The notes under the pieces: model-generated
What the model was told of the DNA's origin: nothing
What the model saw: only the letters and a program-made list of their open reading frames with translations
Database searches by the model: none
Part shown: in pieces, positions 27,601 through 35,929 of the stretch
How positions within the stretch are numbered: position 1 is the stretch's first letter
Layout: each line of letters begins with the position of its first letter
Program-made: the position numbers and the translations under genes
Source: Bradyrhizobium erythrophlei
GTDB lineage: Bacteria; Pseudomonadota; Alphaproteobacteria; Rhizobiales; Xanthobacteraceae
Direction of reading: 5' to 3'
DNA length: 64,000 bases
Assembly (NCBI GenBank): GCA_900129675.1
Contig: FSRD01000001.1
Span: forward strand, 4,577,501-4,641,500

Positions 27601-27826
27601 TTTCTGGGGCCCGATGGCCTACGCGATGATGGGCGGCATCATCGTTGGCACGCTGCTGACGCTCTTGTTCCTGCCGGCGCTCTATGTGGCGTGGTTCCGG
27701 ATCCACCCTGTCCACGACGATTGCCGGCCAATGTCTGAGACGGTTGACCCGGCGCACGACACTCATTCGTCGAACTCGACTCTTGCGCCGGCCGCGCCGG
27801 TGCCGGTCCTTGAAACGCAAATCTGA
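24674..27826 (+). CDS. RND-family efflux pump, inner-membrane component
   Basis: 1050 residues, the normal length. The N-terminal LQLGRQEDPDFTIKTMVIQA is typical of the HAE/AcrB-like group. Twelve membrane segments are arranged 1+5 and 1+5 around two periplasmic domains. The fourth segment carries the proton-relay pair in GLLVDDAMIAVEMM, matched by RNSVILIVQIEDLRKEG in the second half. It exports hydrophobic compounds using the proton gradient. It is the last of four overlapping genes driven from operator-like site 2. No outer-membrane channel gene is linked, so it probably recruits one encoded elsewhere. Confidence 0.92.
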   Translation: MKSFNLSDWALRHRSLVWYFMIAFMAAGLFAYLQLGRQEDPDFTIKTMVIQAQWPGASPEEMTRQVTDRIEKKLEELESLDYTKSVTVAGQTTVFVYLRDTTKAADVKPTWVRVRNMIADIKGEFPQGVIGPGFNDRFGDVFGNIYAFTSDGLTQRQLRDEVEDVRAKVLTVPDVGKVDILGTQDEVIYLEFSTRKIAALGLDVRSIMASLQGQNAVAPSGVFQEGSERISVRVNGRFTSEASLNAVNLRINDRFFPLTDVATITRGYADPAKTLFRYNGQPAIGLAIGMKSGANLLHFGKALKEQMTKVIADLPIGVGVHLVADQPVVVEHAVSGFTEALFEAVVIVLAISFLSLGMRAGLVVAIAIPLVLAITFVVMNYAGISLQRISLGALIIALGLLVDDAMIAVEMMVARLEVGDPLEKAATHVYTSTAFPMLTGTLVTVAGFIPIGLNSSNAGEFTFTLFVVIAVSLIVSWIVAVLFTPLLGVTILPAKMKGHHEEKGRLAQMFARLLLVCMHHRWITVGVTVAAFFVALFGMTFVQQQFFPSSDRDELVIDWNLPQNASIADTNAQMARFEREQLQGSGSVEQWSTYVGTGAPRFVLSFDVQTANAWFGQQVVVTKGGIKARDLVKAQFEEYLRKTFPGTDTYVKLLEVGPPVGRPVQYRVSGPDIAKVRDLSQALAGIVRSNPGLGNVVFDWMEPARVVKVDVLQDKARQLGVTSEDIATAVNSVLEGTPITQVRDSIYLVSVTGRATAVERGSIDTLRDLQLTGQGGQSVPLGAVANLRYEIEQPTIWRRARIPTITLKAGIVTSVQPKTIMDQLAPKVAEFTKELPAGYSVAIGGSVEESAKSQSPIVAVVPLMLFVMATVLMIQLQSFHRLFLVFAVAPLAAIGVVMALLPSGSPLGFVAILGVLALIGILVRNSVILIVQIEDLRKEGRQAWDAVVEATEHRMRPILLTAAAASLALIPIAREIFWGPMAYAMMGGIIVGTLLTLLFLPALYVAWFRIHPVHDDCRPMSETVDPAHDTHSSNSTLAPAAPVPVLETQI

Positions 27827-27839
27827 AACGGAGACTATA

Positions 27840-28355
27840 ATGTCCAGGAAGACACTCTTGACGCTGTCCGTCAGCGTAACGCTCGCAACGATTTCGTTGG
27901 CGCCGACCGCGGTGTTTGCGCAATTCCCCGGTCCGCCTCCAATGGGGCCGGGCGGTCCTCCGCCGATCGCGGCCGGCGGTCCTCCCGCATTCGCAAGTCC
28001 CCCTCCTATGGGGGGTGGTGGCGCACCCCGTGCCGGCTTTGGTGGTCCGGCCCCTCGGCTGGGCGCCGGCGCTGGTCCTCGCGGCGATCTAAGGGCGCCT
28101 GGCGGCATCCGCGCCGGCGGTCGTGACGGACCCGCGGTTGCACGCTCGGTCCAGGCGCGCTCTGCATTGGTCAGCGACAGCCGTTCCGAAAACTTCAGCC
28201 ATGGCTATGGCGGGCGGCGATACGGCTATGGTGCAGCCTACGCCGCTGGAGCCTATGCCGGCTATGCCTATGGCAGCTCGAACAATGGCTCTTATTCCGA
28301 TAGCGACTGCTACTACGCCTACAGTCGCCACCGACGCGTTCTGGTTTGCAACTAG
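27840..28355 (+). CDS. Exported Gly/Pro-rich protein
   Basis: 171 residues with a clear signal peptide (LSVSVTLATISLAPTAVFAQ), then a low-complexity Pro/Gly region (PPPMGPGGPP repeats, about residues 30-100) and a Tyr/Gly-rich end (YGGRRYGYGAAYAAGAYAGY) with two cysteines near the C-terminus. The ATG at 27840 lies 14 bp after the RND pump, behind CGGAGA, so it belongs to that operon. Similar rhizobial envelope proteins exist but have no defined function. Confidence 0.6.
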   Translation: MSRKTLLTLSVSVTLATISLAPTAVFAQFPGPPPMGPGGPPPIAAGGPPAFASPPPMGGGGAPRAGFGGPAPRLGAGAGPRGDLRAPGGIRAGGRDGPAVARSVQARSALVSDSRSENFSHGYGGRRYGYGAAYAAGAYAGYAYGSSNNGSYSDSDCYYAYSRHRRVLVCN

Positions 28356-28587
28356 CCAACACGAATTCGGGCAGGGCGGACCGTACCCTGCGAACACTGC
28401 AGTGGATCTCGTAAGCGCCTTGGCTCCGCTGGTGCTCGTAACGAAGACCTGTTCGTTAACCGCAGTTGCGCGACGTCGAAGTGGACCTCGGCGTTGCGTC
28501 AGCGTGTCGAGCTGGTCGGGCAGTCGACAACAGCGTCGGGCAAACGTCACTCGATCAGTTGCAGCACGAGCTTGTGAACGCGCTCGC

Positions 28588-28622
28588 TTGACAGGGCGAT
28601 TAATAAACTATACGGTATATTA
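28588..28622 (+). promoter_or_regulatory. TetR operator-like site 3 with -35 element
   Basis: ACTATACGGTATATTA at 28607-28622 is the third copy of the palindrome. TTGACA at 28588-28593 lies just upstream, and TATACG at 28609-28614 could be a -10 overlapping the palindrome (15-bp spacer). It would control the patatin-decarboxylase-dehydrogenase operon. The remaining bases from 28356 to 28708 hold no supported gene. Confidence 0.6.
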
Positions 28623-28708
28623 TATTAATTCAGATCACGAACCCCCGCCACAACTGCGCACCGGACAGAACGCGGGCTTTGTAATCGCAAACCAAGAGCA
28701 CACGAACC

Positions 28709-29860
28709 ATGAACTTTCAACCTCGACCACACCTAACGACCGCCGACCGGCGTCCGCCGTTCGATTGCATAGCGTTGCTCTTACAGGGCGGCGGCGCTCT
28801 GGGGGCTTACCAGGGAGGCGTCTACGAGGCCTTGGCCGAAGCCAGCATCCATCCGGATTGGATTGCCGGCATTTCGATTGGAGCGATCAACGCTGCAATC
28901 ATCGCGGGCAATCCGCCCAATTCCCGAGTTGACCGGCTTCGCGAGTTTTGGACGCAGGTGACGTTGGACGCGCCGTTCACCGATTTGATGAATAGCGATC
29001 ACACCCGCAATTTTCTCAATCAGGTGAATGCTAGCTTTGCGGCGGTGTTTGGCGCAAACGGATTCTTTTCTGCGCGGCCACTGGCGCCATGGCTACAAGC
29101 GGGGGGAACGCTTGCCGGCACGAGCATCTACGACACGAGCGCGTTGAAGACGACACTGGAGCGTCTCGTCGATTTCGATCGTATCAATGCCGGTATGATG
29201 CGGTTCAGTGCGGGTGCCGTCAATGTGAGGACCGGCAATCTGGTCTATTTCGACACTGCCACGCATACGATTCGGCCCGAGCACGTCCTGGCGAGTGGGG
29301 CGCTGCCGCCGGGCTTTCCGGCGGTCGAAATCGATGGCGAACATTATTGGGATGGCGGCCTCGTATCCAACACTCCGTTGCAGTGGGTGATCGAGTGTGG
29401 CGCCCGTCAGGACACCCTTGTGTTTCAGGTCGATCTCTGGAGCTCGCGCGGCCAGATTCCGCGCAACATGGCCGATGTCGTTACGCGTCAAAAGGAGATT
29501 CAATACTCGAGCCGCACGCGAGCGAGCACAGACCAGTTCAAGAGCCTGCACCGGTTGCAGCGAGAGCTGGCAGCTCTCTTGAGCAGGCTGCCTGAAGATC
29601 TGCGCGAGCAAGAGGACGTCAGGCTGCTCAGGACGGCTGCCTCTCACAACGTGCACAGCCTCGTCCACCTGATCTATCGCGCGCGGGACTACGAAGGCCA
29701 CTCCAAGGACTACGAGTTTTCCCGCCTCTCGATGCAGGACCATTGGCGCGCCGGTTATCATGATGCATTACGCACCCTTCGTCATCCCGAGGTACTGGCC
29801 CGCCCGACCAGTGCGGACGGCGTCTCCACGTTCGATCTTGAGCAGGATGGTCGCGAGTAG
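28709..29860 (+). CDS. Patatin-like phospholipase (DUF3734 type)
   Basis: 383 residues. The oxyanion-hole motif is QGGGALGAYQGGVYEAL (about 27-43), the nucleophile elbow is GISIG (Ser near residue 55) and the catalytic Asp is in WDGGLVSNTPL (about 218-228), giving the Ser-Asp dyad of patatins. The C-terminal ~130 residues match the DUF3734 extension. The enzyme hydrolyses acyl lipids. No signal peptide. It is the first gene behind operator-like site 3 and is followed by acetoacetate decarboxylase, an association common in Bradyrhizobium and presumably linked to lipid or PHB turnover. Confidence 0.9.
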   Translation: MNFQPRPHLTTADRRPPFDCIALLLQGGGALGAYQGGVYEALAEASIHPDWIAGISIGAINAAIIAGNPPNSRVDRLREFWTQVTLDAPFTDLMNSDHTRNFLNQVNASFAAVFGANGFFSARPLAPWLQAGGTLAGTSIYDTSALKTTLERLVDFDRINAGMMRFSAGAVNVRTGNLVYFDTATHTIRPEHVLASGALPPGFPAVEIDGEHYWDGGLVSNTPLQWVIECGARQDTLVFQVDLWSSRGQIPRNMADVVTRQKEIQYSSRTRASTDQFKSLHRLQRELAALLSRLPEDLREQEDVRLLRTAASHNVHSLVHLIYRARDYEGHSKDYEFSRLSMQDHWRAGYHDALRTLRHPEVLARPTSADGVSTFDLEQDGRE

Positions 29861-29895
29861 GCCAAGCCGGTCATTCCAGTCACAGGAGAAATTCA

Positions 29896-30687
29896 ATGCA
29901 CGAGAATGAAGTGGTGAGGCGGGCATTTGCGATGCCGCTCACCAATCCGGCCTATCCGCGGGGGCCGTATCGCTTCGTCAACCGCGAATACCTGATCATC
30001 ACCTATCGCACCGATCCGGCGAAGCTGCGATCGGTTGTTCCGGCTCCGCTCGAATATGACGAACGCGAGGCGCTGGTCAAATACGAATTCATTCGCATGC
30101 CGGATTCCAACGGTTTTGGCGACTATACCGAGAGCGGCCAAGTCATCCCGGTCTCATTCCGCGGTCGCAAGGGCGGCTACACCCACTGCATGTTCCTGAA
30201 CGATGAGGGACCGATCGCGGGCGGCCGGGAGCTCTGGGGCTTTCCGAAAAAACTCGGCCAGCCGACGTTGCGGACCGAGGTCGATACACTCATCGGCACT
30301 CTGGATTACGGTCCGTTGCGGGTAGCAACCGGTACGATGGGATACAAGCACCGCGAATCTGACCTGGCGCAAGTCAAGGCCGCTCTCGAAGAGCCGAACT
30401 TCCTTCTCAAGATCATTCCGCACGTCGACGGCAGTCCGCGGATCTGCGAGCTTGTCGAATATCACCTTGAGCAACTTGTCTTGAAAGGAGCGTGGACCGG
30501 ACCCGCGGCTCTCGCCTTGACGCCTCACGCCCTGGCTCCCGTGGCCGATTTGCCGGTTCTCGAGATCGTGTCCGCGATTCACATCCGCGCAGATCTTACC
30601 CTGGGGCTGGGCAAGGTCGTTCACGACTATCTGCAACCGCCGGTTCGACGCCCACTCCGGAGCTACGAGAGAAGTCTGGTCACATGA
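29896..30687 (+). CDS. adc: Acetoacetate decarboxylase
   Basis: 263 residues of normal length. The Schiff-base lysine lies in ELWGFPKKLGQP (about residues 113-124), with the neighbouring lysine that lowers its pKa. ARG-rich N-terminal YLIITYRTDPAKLRSVVPAP is typical. It converts acetoacetate to acetone and CO2. It is 35 bp downstream of the patatin gene, behind AGGAGAA. With the adjacent 3-hydroxybutyrate dehydrogenase remnant, this points to ketone-body or poly-3-hydroxybutyrate catabolism. Confidence 0.92.
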   Translation: MHENEVVRRAFAMPLTNPAYPRGPYRFVNREYLIITYRTDPAKLRSVVPAPLEYDEREALVKYEFIRMPDSNGFGDYTESGQVIPVSFRGRKGGYTHCMFLNDEGPIAGGRELWGFPKKLGQPTLRTEVDTLIGTLDYGPLRVATGTMGYKHRESDLAQVKAALEEPNFLLKIIPHVDGSPRICELVEYHLEQLVLKGAWTGPAALALTPHALAPVADLPVLEIVSAIHIRADLTLGLGKVVHDYLQPPVRRPLRSYERSLVT

Positions 30688-30772
30688 TGGACGAACGCGA
30701 TCGGCTGCGCGAGTCCAGAAGCACCTCGGCGTCGAGCCGCAAGACCGTCACAGATCAACAAGGAAAGGCGAC

Positions 30773-31291
30773 ATGGCTATTCTGAAGGGTAAAGTCGCAG
30801 TTGTGACCGGCTCGACGAGCGGCATCGGTCTCGCGTATGCGCGGGCTTTCGCAGGTGCAGGCGCCAACATCGTGCTCAACGGGATTGGGGCACCGGCCGA
30901 TGTCGAAAAAACGCGAACTGCAATCGAGGACGATTTCGGGGTGAAGGCCATCTATTCGCCCGCGAATATGGCCGAGCCAGTGGAAATCGCCCACATGATC
31001 TCGTTTGCCGAGAGGACGTTTGGCAGCGTGGACGTGCTCGTCAACAATGCCGGCATCCAGCATGTCCACGTCTGGACACCGCTGGTAGAGAAGCAGATCC
31101 CGAACACGATGAAGGCGCGCAACATGGATAGGGATCAGGTGATCAACGACGTTCTGCTCGCGGCCCAGCCGACGAAGGAATTCGTCACGGCCGAGCAGGT
31201 AGCTTCGCTGGCGCTGTTCCTGTGCAGCCATGACGCCGCGCAAATCACCGGTGCCAACCTCTCTATCGACGGCGGCTGGACGGCTGCGTAG
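30773..31291 (+). pseudogene. bdhA: 3-hydroxybutyrate dehydrogenase with in-frame catalytic deletion
   Basis: 172 residues instead of about 260. The Rossmann motif is present (VTGSTSGIGLAYARAFAGAG) and NNAGIQHV follows, but the next residues are HVWTPLVEKQIPNTMKARNM, which in family members come about 80 residues later. The missing part holds the catalytic Ser and the YxxxK pair. The frame is kept and the C-terminus (ITGANLSIDGGWTAA) is intact. The product cannot catalyse dehydrogenation, so this is a decayed gene although it reads as a clean frame. It starts 85 bp after acetoacetate decarboxylase. Confidence 0.85.
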
Positions 31292-31435
31292 GGCCCGCCG
31301 AAATGCACACCGTCTCTTGAAACGCACGGTGAAAGAAAGATGGTCGATGCACAGCTGCGATAGAGCAAGACAACAATACCAACACCGACGACTGCTGCCT
31401 ACTGAACATCAACCAATTCCTCTGGAGAGAAGATC

Positions 31436-31798
31436 ATGAACAAGCGACTGATCGCGAATGTCATTGGCTGTGCCTGCCTTACCCTGGCGACGGCTGCCGA
31501 AGCCCGAATCTCTTACGATGGTCCATGGAATCTCGTCTTCGTTACACAACGCGGAAGCTGCGATCCGACCTACAATTTCTCAGTGAACATAAGCGATGGC
31601 GTTGTGACGCATCCCAATCTGGTGAAGTTTAATGGATATGTCGGAAGGTCGGGCGCGGTTCGCGCGTCGGTGACGGTCCATGACAAATACGCATCAGGTT
31701 CGGGAAGGCTGACGCGAGACGCCGGCGGCGGGACCTGGAGCGGCCACGCAGGAGGTGGGCGCTGCTCGGGATATTGGACCGCACAACGAAACAACTAG
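31436..31798 (+). CDS. Small exported hypothetical protein
   Basis: 120 residues. Signal peptide MNKRLIANVIGCACLTLATA, then a compact beta-rich domain: YDGPWNLVFVTQRGSCDPTY, VKFNGYVGRSGAVRASVTVH, GTWSGHAGGGRCSGYWTAQR. Two cysteines probably form a disulphide. The ATG follows GGAGAGAAGATC. Related secreted proteins are frequent in Bradyrhizobium, but the function is not known. It may be cotranscribed with the preceding operon. Confidence 0.65.
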   Translation: MNKRLIANVIGCACLTLATAAEARISYDGPWNLVFVTQRGSCDPTYNFSVNISDGVVTHPNLVKFNGYVGRSGAVRASVTVHDKYASGSGRLTRDAGGGTWSGHAGGGRCSGYWTAQRNN

Positions 31799-31847
31799 GA
31801 CGCAACCACCGGGATACACGCCGAAGACCACGGCAAGGCCGAACGGT

Positions 31848-32025
31848 TCATTCAGACGAGTTTGCGGGAATGCCCAGGCGTACAACGCTTCACCCGAACG
31901 CGCCGCCGATCTGCTGCGATAGCTTCATCACTACAATTGGCACCGCCCTGATGGCAGTGTGAAATCAAAGCCGCCAGTTAGCAGACTCGGTCCAACCGGG
32001 ACGACTTGCTGAGGCTCAAATCTAA
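31848..32025 (+). pseudogene. IS481-type transposase C-terminal remnant
   Basis: A frame containing AQAYNASPERAADLLR, a TAG, then LHHYNWHRPDGSVKSKPPVS and RLGPTG. This is the end of an IS481-family transposase (YNWHRPHGSL...KPPISRL). The internal stop and lack of everything upstream show it is dead. Confidence 0.75.
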
Positions 32026-32080
32026 CGCACTTCGGTCATCTTGCTTGCTGGCGCCTAGCTCCTTCGGCGCAGATAATCGC

Positions 32081-32863
32081 TCACTGAACTCTTGTGAGAT
32101 CCGCTACGCTCTTTTCGATCTTCTTGGCCAGATCCAAAAGCGGAGGGACGTAAGATGCTATGGCCTTCGTCTTCGGCATTGCCGAAATGAAGTAACTCAC
32201 TCCGAGGGTGGCAAGAACCTTGCGCCCGTGGCGTATGGGAACACTGAAGGTGTTCGCTGACTTCGGCTGGACATCAGGCGATCGTTCCGCGAAGCCGTTG
32301 CGCCGCACGCGCGCAATGATTTCGCGAACCTCCTCCGGATCGCGTGCGGCGCGATCCTCGGGATGAGCCGAGCGAGCGAGTACACCAAGAATGTATTTGC
32401 GCTCCGCTGCGGGACAGAACGCGATATAGGCGCGGCCCATCGCACGCGTCAGAAGCGGCAGCCTCATGTTAACGGTCGCGTGAAATGGTGACATCGGACT
32501 TTCCCGCGTTGTCGAGAATCGCACAACCATGGCGTCCCGATCGAACACGGCAATGCCGATCGGAAGCTTGTGCCGGCGGGTGAATTCGATCGCCCAAGAA
32601 CGAGCCGCCTCGACCACCAGCGGATCACCATGGAAACCTGAGCTTAGTGTGCGAACCCCCGAGGTCACCTGGTAGCCGCCCTGTCGTGGATCGTTCGCCA
32701 CGTAGCCGAGGAGCCGAAGAGTCTCCAGCAGGCGTACGATGGTCGACTTCGGAAGAGCGGTTGCCTCGTGCAGATGTTGGATACTGTTGATGCGCTGGCG
32801 GTTCAGCTCTTCCAGAAGCGCGAAGGCGCGTCGAACCGACTCGACCGGGGATCCAGAACTCAT
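32081..32863 (-). CDS. IclR-family transcriptional regulator
   Basis: 260 residues from ATG 32863, 6 bp after GAGGAGG (ATG 32881 would add six residues). The N-terminal winged helix-turn-helix is SVRRAFALLEELNRQRINSI ... LPKSTIVRLLETLRLLGYVA. The C-terminal effector domain contains RLPLLTRAMGRAYIAFCPAA and VPIRHGRKVLATLGVSYF. It is divergent from the VOC/ABC/CoA catabolic cluster, with 285 bp between the starts, and most likely controls it in response to the aromatic or carboxylic substrate. Confidence 0.9.
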   Translation of the reverse strand: MSSGSPVESVRRAFALLEELNRQRINSIQHLHEATALPKSTIVRLLETLRLLGYVANDPRQGGYQVTSGVRTLSSGFHGDPLVVEAARSWAIEFTRRHKLPIGIAVFDRDAMVVRFSTTRESPMSPFHATVNMRLPLLTRAMGRAYIAFCPAAERKYILGVLARSAHPEDRAARDPEEVREIIARVRRNGFAERSPDVQPKSANTFSVPIRHGRKVLATLGVSYFISAMPKTKAIASYVPPLLDLAKKIEKSVADLTRVQ

Positions 32864-33148
32864 GTGCGTCCTCCTCAACATGCTGTTTAGCAGTCTGAGC
32901 CGTGCTTCCTGCGTTCCATACAGTGGAATGATGCGTCAAGCCACTGGATGCGGGCCTACTTTTGGGGATCAATGGCTGCAGATCACCTCGGCGCTTTCCA
33001 AGCTGGACCGGTTCATTAGCAGTGCAAGTCGCGCCGACGATCCAACCAAGAACTTACTAACTTACTGTTGTCCCTTCCGGTCGAGGGCAACTGGCCAGGT
33101 GTTATCAGTCTAACGCTACATGAAACTGAATGGTCGGGAGGAACTGGC

Positions 33149-33979
33149 GTGACGATTTCAGCGATCCATCGAGTGTCCCTTGCAACGCACGATCTGGCAG
33201 AGGCACAGAAATTTTTTGAATCCTATATCGGACTAGGCCGAGCCGTTAGAGTCGCCGATCAGACGATCGCTTTCGGCAGCGGCAGTCGAGGCCTGCGAAT
33301 CAGAAGGCCGCCGAGGCTGCTCAACCGAACTGCGTCCGAATTGCACGGATCGGCAGGTACTCGCCATGTCGCTTTCGACACTGACGACTTGAATGGAATC
33401 GCGAGCAGACTGGACAGAGCGGCGATACCTTACGTGCACGCTTTGCCTGGCGACTTTGACGCATCCGCCATTTACACGATCGACCCGGCAATGAATGTCG
33501 TGGCTTTCTGTCAGAGATCGACGGGTGGGCCAACAGACCAAGCCATTCAGTCTTTGGTGCACGACTGGGGCTGGGGGATCCATCATGTCAATCTAGAGGC
33601 CTGCGATGTGCGAGAAGCAGCCGCATTCTATGTCGAAATCGGCGGTATGACCGAAGGCCTCTGGCAAGCTCCGGCTGGTGCTGGTGACGTCGTCGTAGAT
33701 CCGTCGATGGTTTCGCTTTTGTCCCTTGGCGACTTCAACCGCGGCATACACATCGTTCGCGCCGACCCAAGCTTCCCAACCCGATACAGCCTTGAGCACA
33801 ACCCGACAATCGGCGGACACCCGGCATTCTCGGTGCGCGATGTGCATGCCGTAAAGGTCCGCCTGGAACGGGACCGCGTTCTCGTATCCGATGCCAAAGT
33901 GTATGCGATGGACAGGATGTATCAGATCTATCTCCAGGATCCCTCTGCGAACATGCTCGAGGTGAACCAGTTCGTCTGA
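33149..33979 (+). CDS. Two-domain VOC (glyoxalase/extradiol dioxygenase-like) protein
   Basis: 276 residues from GTG 33149, behind GGGAGGA. Two vicinal-oxygen-chelate modules: residues about 1-125 (ISAIHRVSLATHDLAEAQKF, TRHVAFDTDDL) and about 140-276 (WGIHHVNLEACDVREAAAFY, GGHPAFSVRDVHAV, NMLEVNQFV). The C-terminal module keeps the His-His-Glu pattern expected of a metal site; the N-terminal one lacks the final Glu. This is as in type I extradiol dioxygenases, where only one module binds iron. It probably acts on the ring or the small acid handled by the cluster. Confidence 0.75.
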   Translation: MTISAIHRVSLATHDLAEAQKFFESYIGLGRAVRVADQTIAFGSGSRGLRIRRPPRLLNRTASELHGSAGTRHVAFDTDDLNGIASRLDRAAIPYVHALPGDFDASAIYTIDPAMNVVAFCQRSTGGPTDQAIQSLVHDWGWGIHHVNLEACDVREAAAFYVEIGGMTEGLWQAPAGAGDVVVDPSMVSLLSLGDFNRGIHIVRADPSFPTRYSLEHNPTIGGHPAFSVRDVHAVKVRLERDRVLVSDAKVYAMDRMYQIYLQDPSANMLEVNQFV

Positions 33980-34019
33980 TTGAAGCAGGCAGTTATAAGA
34001 ACGCATCGGGAGGTAAGAA

Positions 34020-35072
34020 ATGAAAAGTCGGTCAATCACATTCAATTTGTGCACCGTCTCCGCCATCGCACTTGGCGCCATCTCAGACCGTGCTGCGGCA
34101 CAAACGCCGCGCGCGAATGGCGAAACGGTTGGCATCCAGAACTACGCCAGCACGACCGGCAACATGCATGCGATCATCGCCAAGGAGAAAGGCTTCTGCG
34201 ACAAGTACAATTTCAAGTGCGAGATCAAGATACTCAATTCGACCTCGCTCGGCCTGCAGGCGCTGGTCGGCAAGAGCATCGACTTCACGCAAGGCGCCGC
34301 AGATCTCGTCGGCGCAGCGGTGGTCGCGGGCGCTGAGGTCGTTATTGTCGGCACCGCCATACCGGCGAACGTGCTGTCGATCAGCGTGCGCAAAGACGTG
34401 CCGATGCCCAGTCGCGACAAAAGCTATCCGGAGATCATGAACGACTTCAAGGGCAAGCGGATCGGCGTCGCCGCGCGCGGAAGCTCGAACGAGAAGTATT
34501 TCAACGCCATGCTCAAGGACGCCGGCTTCAAGCCGGACGAAGTGACGTATGTTGCAGTGGGCGCACCGAACACGGCCTACACGGCGCTTGCGATCGGCAA
34601 GCAGATCGATGCGGCAATCATGTACCAGCCGCTGACGCAGCTCTGTCAATTCAACAAGACCTGCGAGACAGTGATCGACATGACGATTGGCGAAGGTCCG
34701 AAGTCGGTGAACGCGACTACCGGCGCCAACATCGTCTTCGCTGCGCGCAAGGAAATGGTGGAGAGTAACCCGAAGCTGATGGAAGCGTTCAACGCGGCGA
34801 TGACGGACGCGGCCGCCTGGTTCAACGATCCGAAGAATTTCGACGAGCTCGTCAAGATCTACACGCCGATCATCTCCTTCGGCGACATGGCGGGCGCCGA
34901 CGAGATACGCAGGAACTGGATCAAGAGCGTGATCCCCGCCTACAGCAAGGACCTGAAGGTCAAGGTCTCGGCGCTGCAGGAGATCATGGACTTCAGCCTC
35001 GAGAACAAAATCATCGACGTGAAGGTCGAGGCCAAGCGGGTGCTGTGGGACAAGGCGCCACAGACGCCTTGA
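34020..35072 (+). CDS. ABC transporter substrate-binding protein (NMT1/SsuA-like)
   Basis: 350 residues with a signal peptide (SITFNLCTVSAIALGAISDR, cleavage near AAA). The body follows the NMT1/taurine-nitrate pattern: GIQNYASTTGNMHAIIAKEK, NSTSLGLQALVGKSIDFTQG, DFKGKRIGVAARGSSNEKYF, AIMYQPLTQL. It is a periplasmic receptor, first gene of a three-gene importer (35099 ATPase, 35926 permease). Start follows GGGAGGTAAGAA. The substrate is unknown; the downstream CoA-dependent genes suggest a carboxylate. Confidence 0.88.
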   Translation: MKSRSITFNLCTVSAIALGAISDRAAAQTPRANGETVGIQNYASTTGNMHAIIAKEKGFCDKYNFKCEIKILNSTSLGLQALVGKSIDFTQGAADLVGAAVVAGAEVVIVGTAIPANVLSISVRKDVPMPSRDKSYPEIMNDFKGKRIGVAARGSSNEKYFNAMLKDAGFKPDEVTYVAVGAPNTAYTALAIGKQIDAAIMYQPLTQLCQFNKTCETVIDMTIGEGPKSVNATTGANIVFAARKEMVESNPKLMEAFNAAMTDAAAWFNDPKNFDELVKIYTPIISFGDMAGADEIRRNWIKSVIPAYSKDLKVKVSALQEIMDFSLENKIIDVKVEAKRVLWDKAPQTP

Positions 35073-35098
35073 TGCGGGCTCAAGTGAAAGAGCAAACA

Positions 35099-35929
35099 AT
35101 GAATGTGGCCATGAACCCAACTCAGACGAGAGCCAGCGCCGGTACCGTAACAAAGCCTGCGCCGGGCTCGATCATCTTCGACAAGGTGTCGGTGGTGTTC
35201 GAACCCGCCAAGCTGACAGCCGTGTCGGAATTCTCGCTGAACATTGCGCCCGGCGAATTCGTCTCCTTCGTCGGCCCCTCCGGCTGCGGCAAGACCACGC
35301 TGTTGAACTTCGCGGCCGGCCTTTTGCCGTCGGGCGCGCGTCGCGGCACGCTGCTCGTGAACGGCAAGCCGCCGGTCACGGGCAGCCACGATCTCGCCTA
35401 CATGTTGGCGCGCGACGCGCTCGCGCCATGGCGCACGGCGCTCGGCAATGCCGAACTCGGCACCGAGGTGCGCGGCGTGCCCGCCGAGAAGCGCCGCGCC
35501 CGAGTGCTTGACTTGCTGGAAAAGGTCGGCCTGAAAGGTTTCGAGAACGCCTATCCCAAGGCGCTGTCGCAAGGCATGCGCCAGCGCGTGGCGCTCGCCC
35601 GCACCTTCTCGCTGGACTCGCCGATCCTGCTGATGGATGAGCCGTTCGGCGCGCTCGATGCGCAGACGAAACTTCAGCTGGAAGACGTGCTGCTGTCGCT
35701 ATGGCAGCGCGAGCGGCGCACCGTGCTGTTCATCACCCACGACCTGTCCGAAGCCGTGTCGATGTCGGACCGCGTCGTCGTCATGAGCTCGCGGCCGGGG
35801 CGCATCATTGCTGACGTTCCGATTACGCTCGGCCGGCCGCGATCGGTGCGCGCGCTGCAGAAAGAGGCACACTATCACGAGCTTTACTCCCAGGTGTGGA
35901 GCAAGCTCGAAGAGGGATTGAGCCAATGA
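35099..35929 (+). CDS. ABC transporter ATP-binding protein
   Basis: 276 residues from ATG 35099. Walker A GPSGCGKTTLLN, signature LSQGMRQRVALA, Walker B ILLMDEPFGALD and switch His in FITHDLSEAVSM are all present. The Q-loop position reads MLARDALAPWR, with Ala-Arg where Gln is usual, a feature of some members of this nitrate/taurine-type group. It belongs to the importer with 34020 and 35926; its stop overlaps the permease start. Confidence 0.92.
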   Translation: MNVAMNPTQTRASAGTVTKPAPGSIIFDKVSVVFEPAKLTAVSEFSLNIAPGEFVSFVGPSGCGKTTLLNFAAGLLPSGARRGTLLVNGKPPVTGSHDLAYMLARDALAPWRTALGNAELGTEVRGVPAEKRRARVLDLLEKVGLKGFENAYPKALSQGMRQRVALARTFSLDSPILLMDEPFGALDAQTKLQLEDVLLSLWQRERRTVLFITHDLSEAVSMSDRVVVMSSRPGRIIADVPITLGRPRSVRALQKEAHYHELYSQVWSKLEEGLSQ

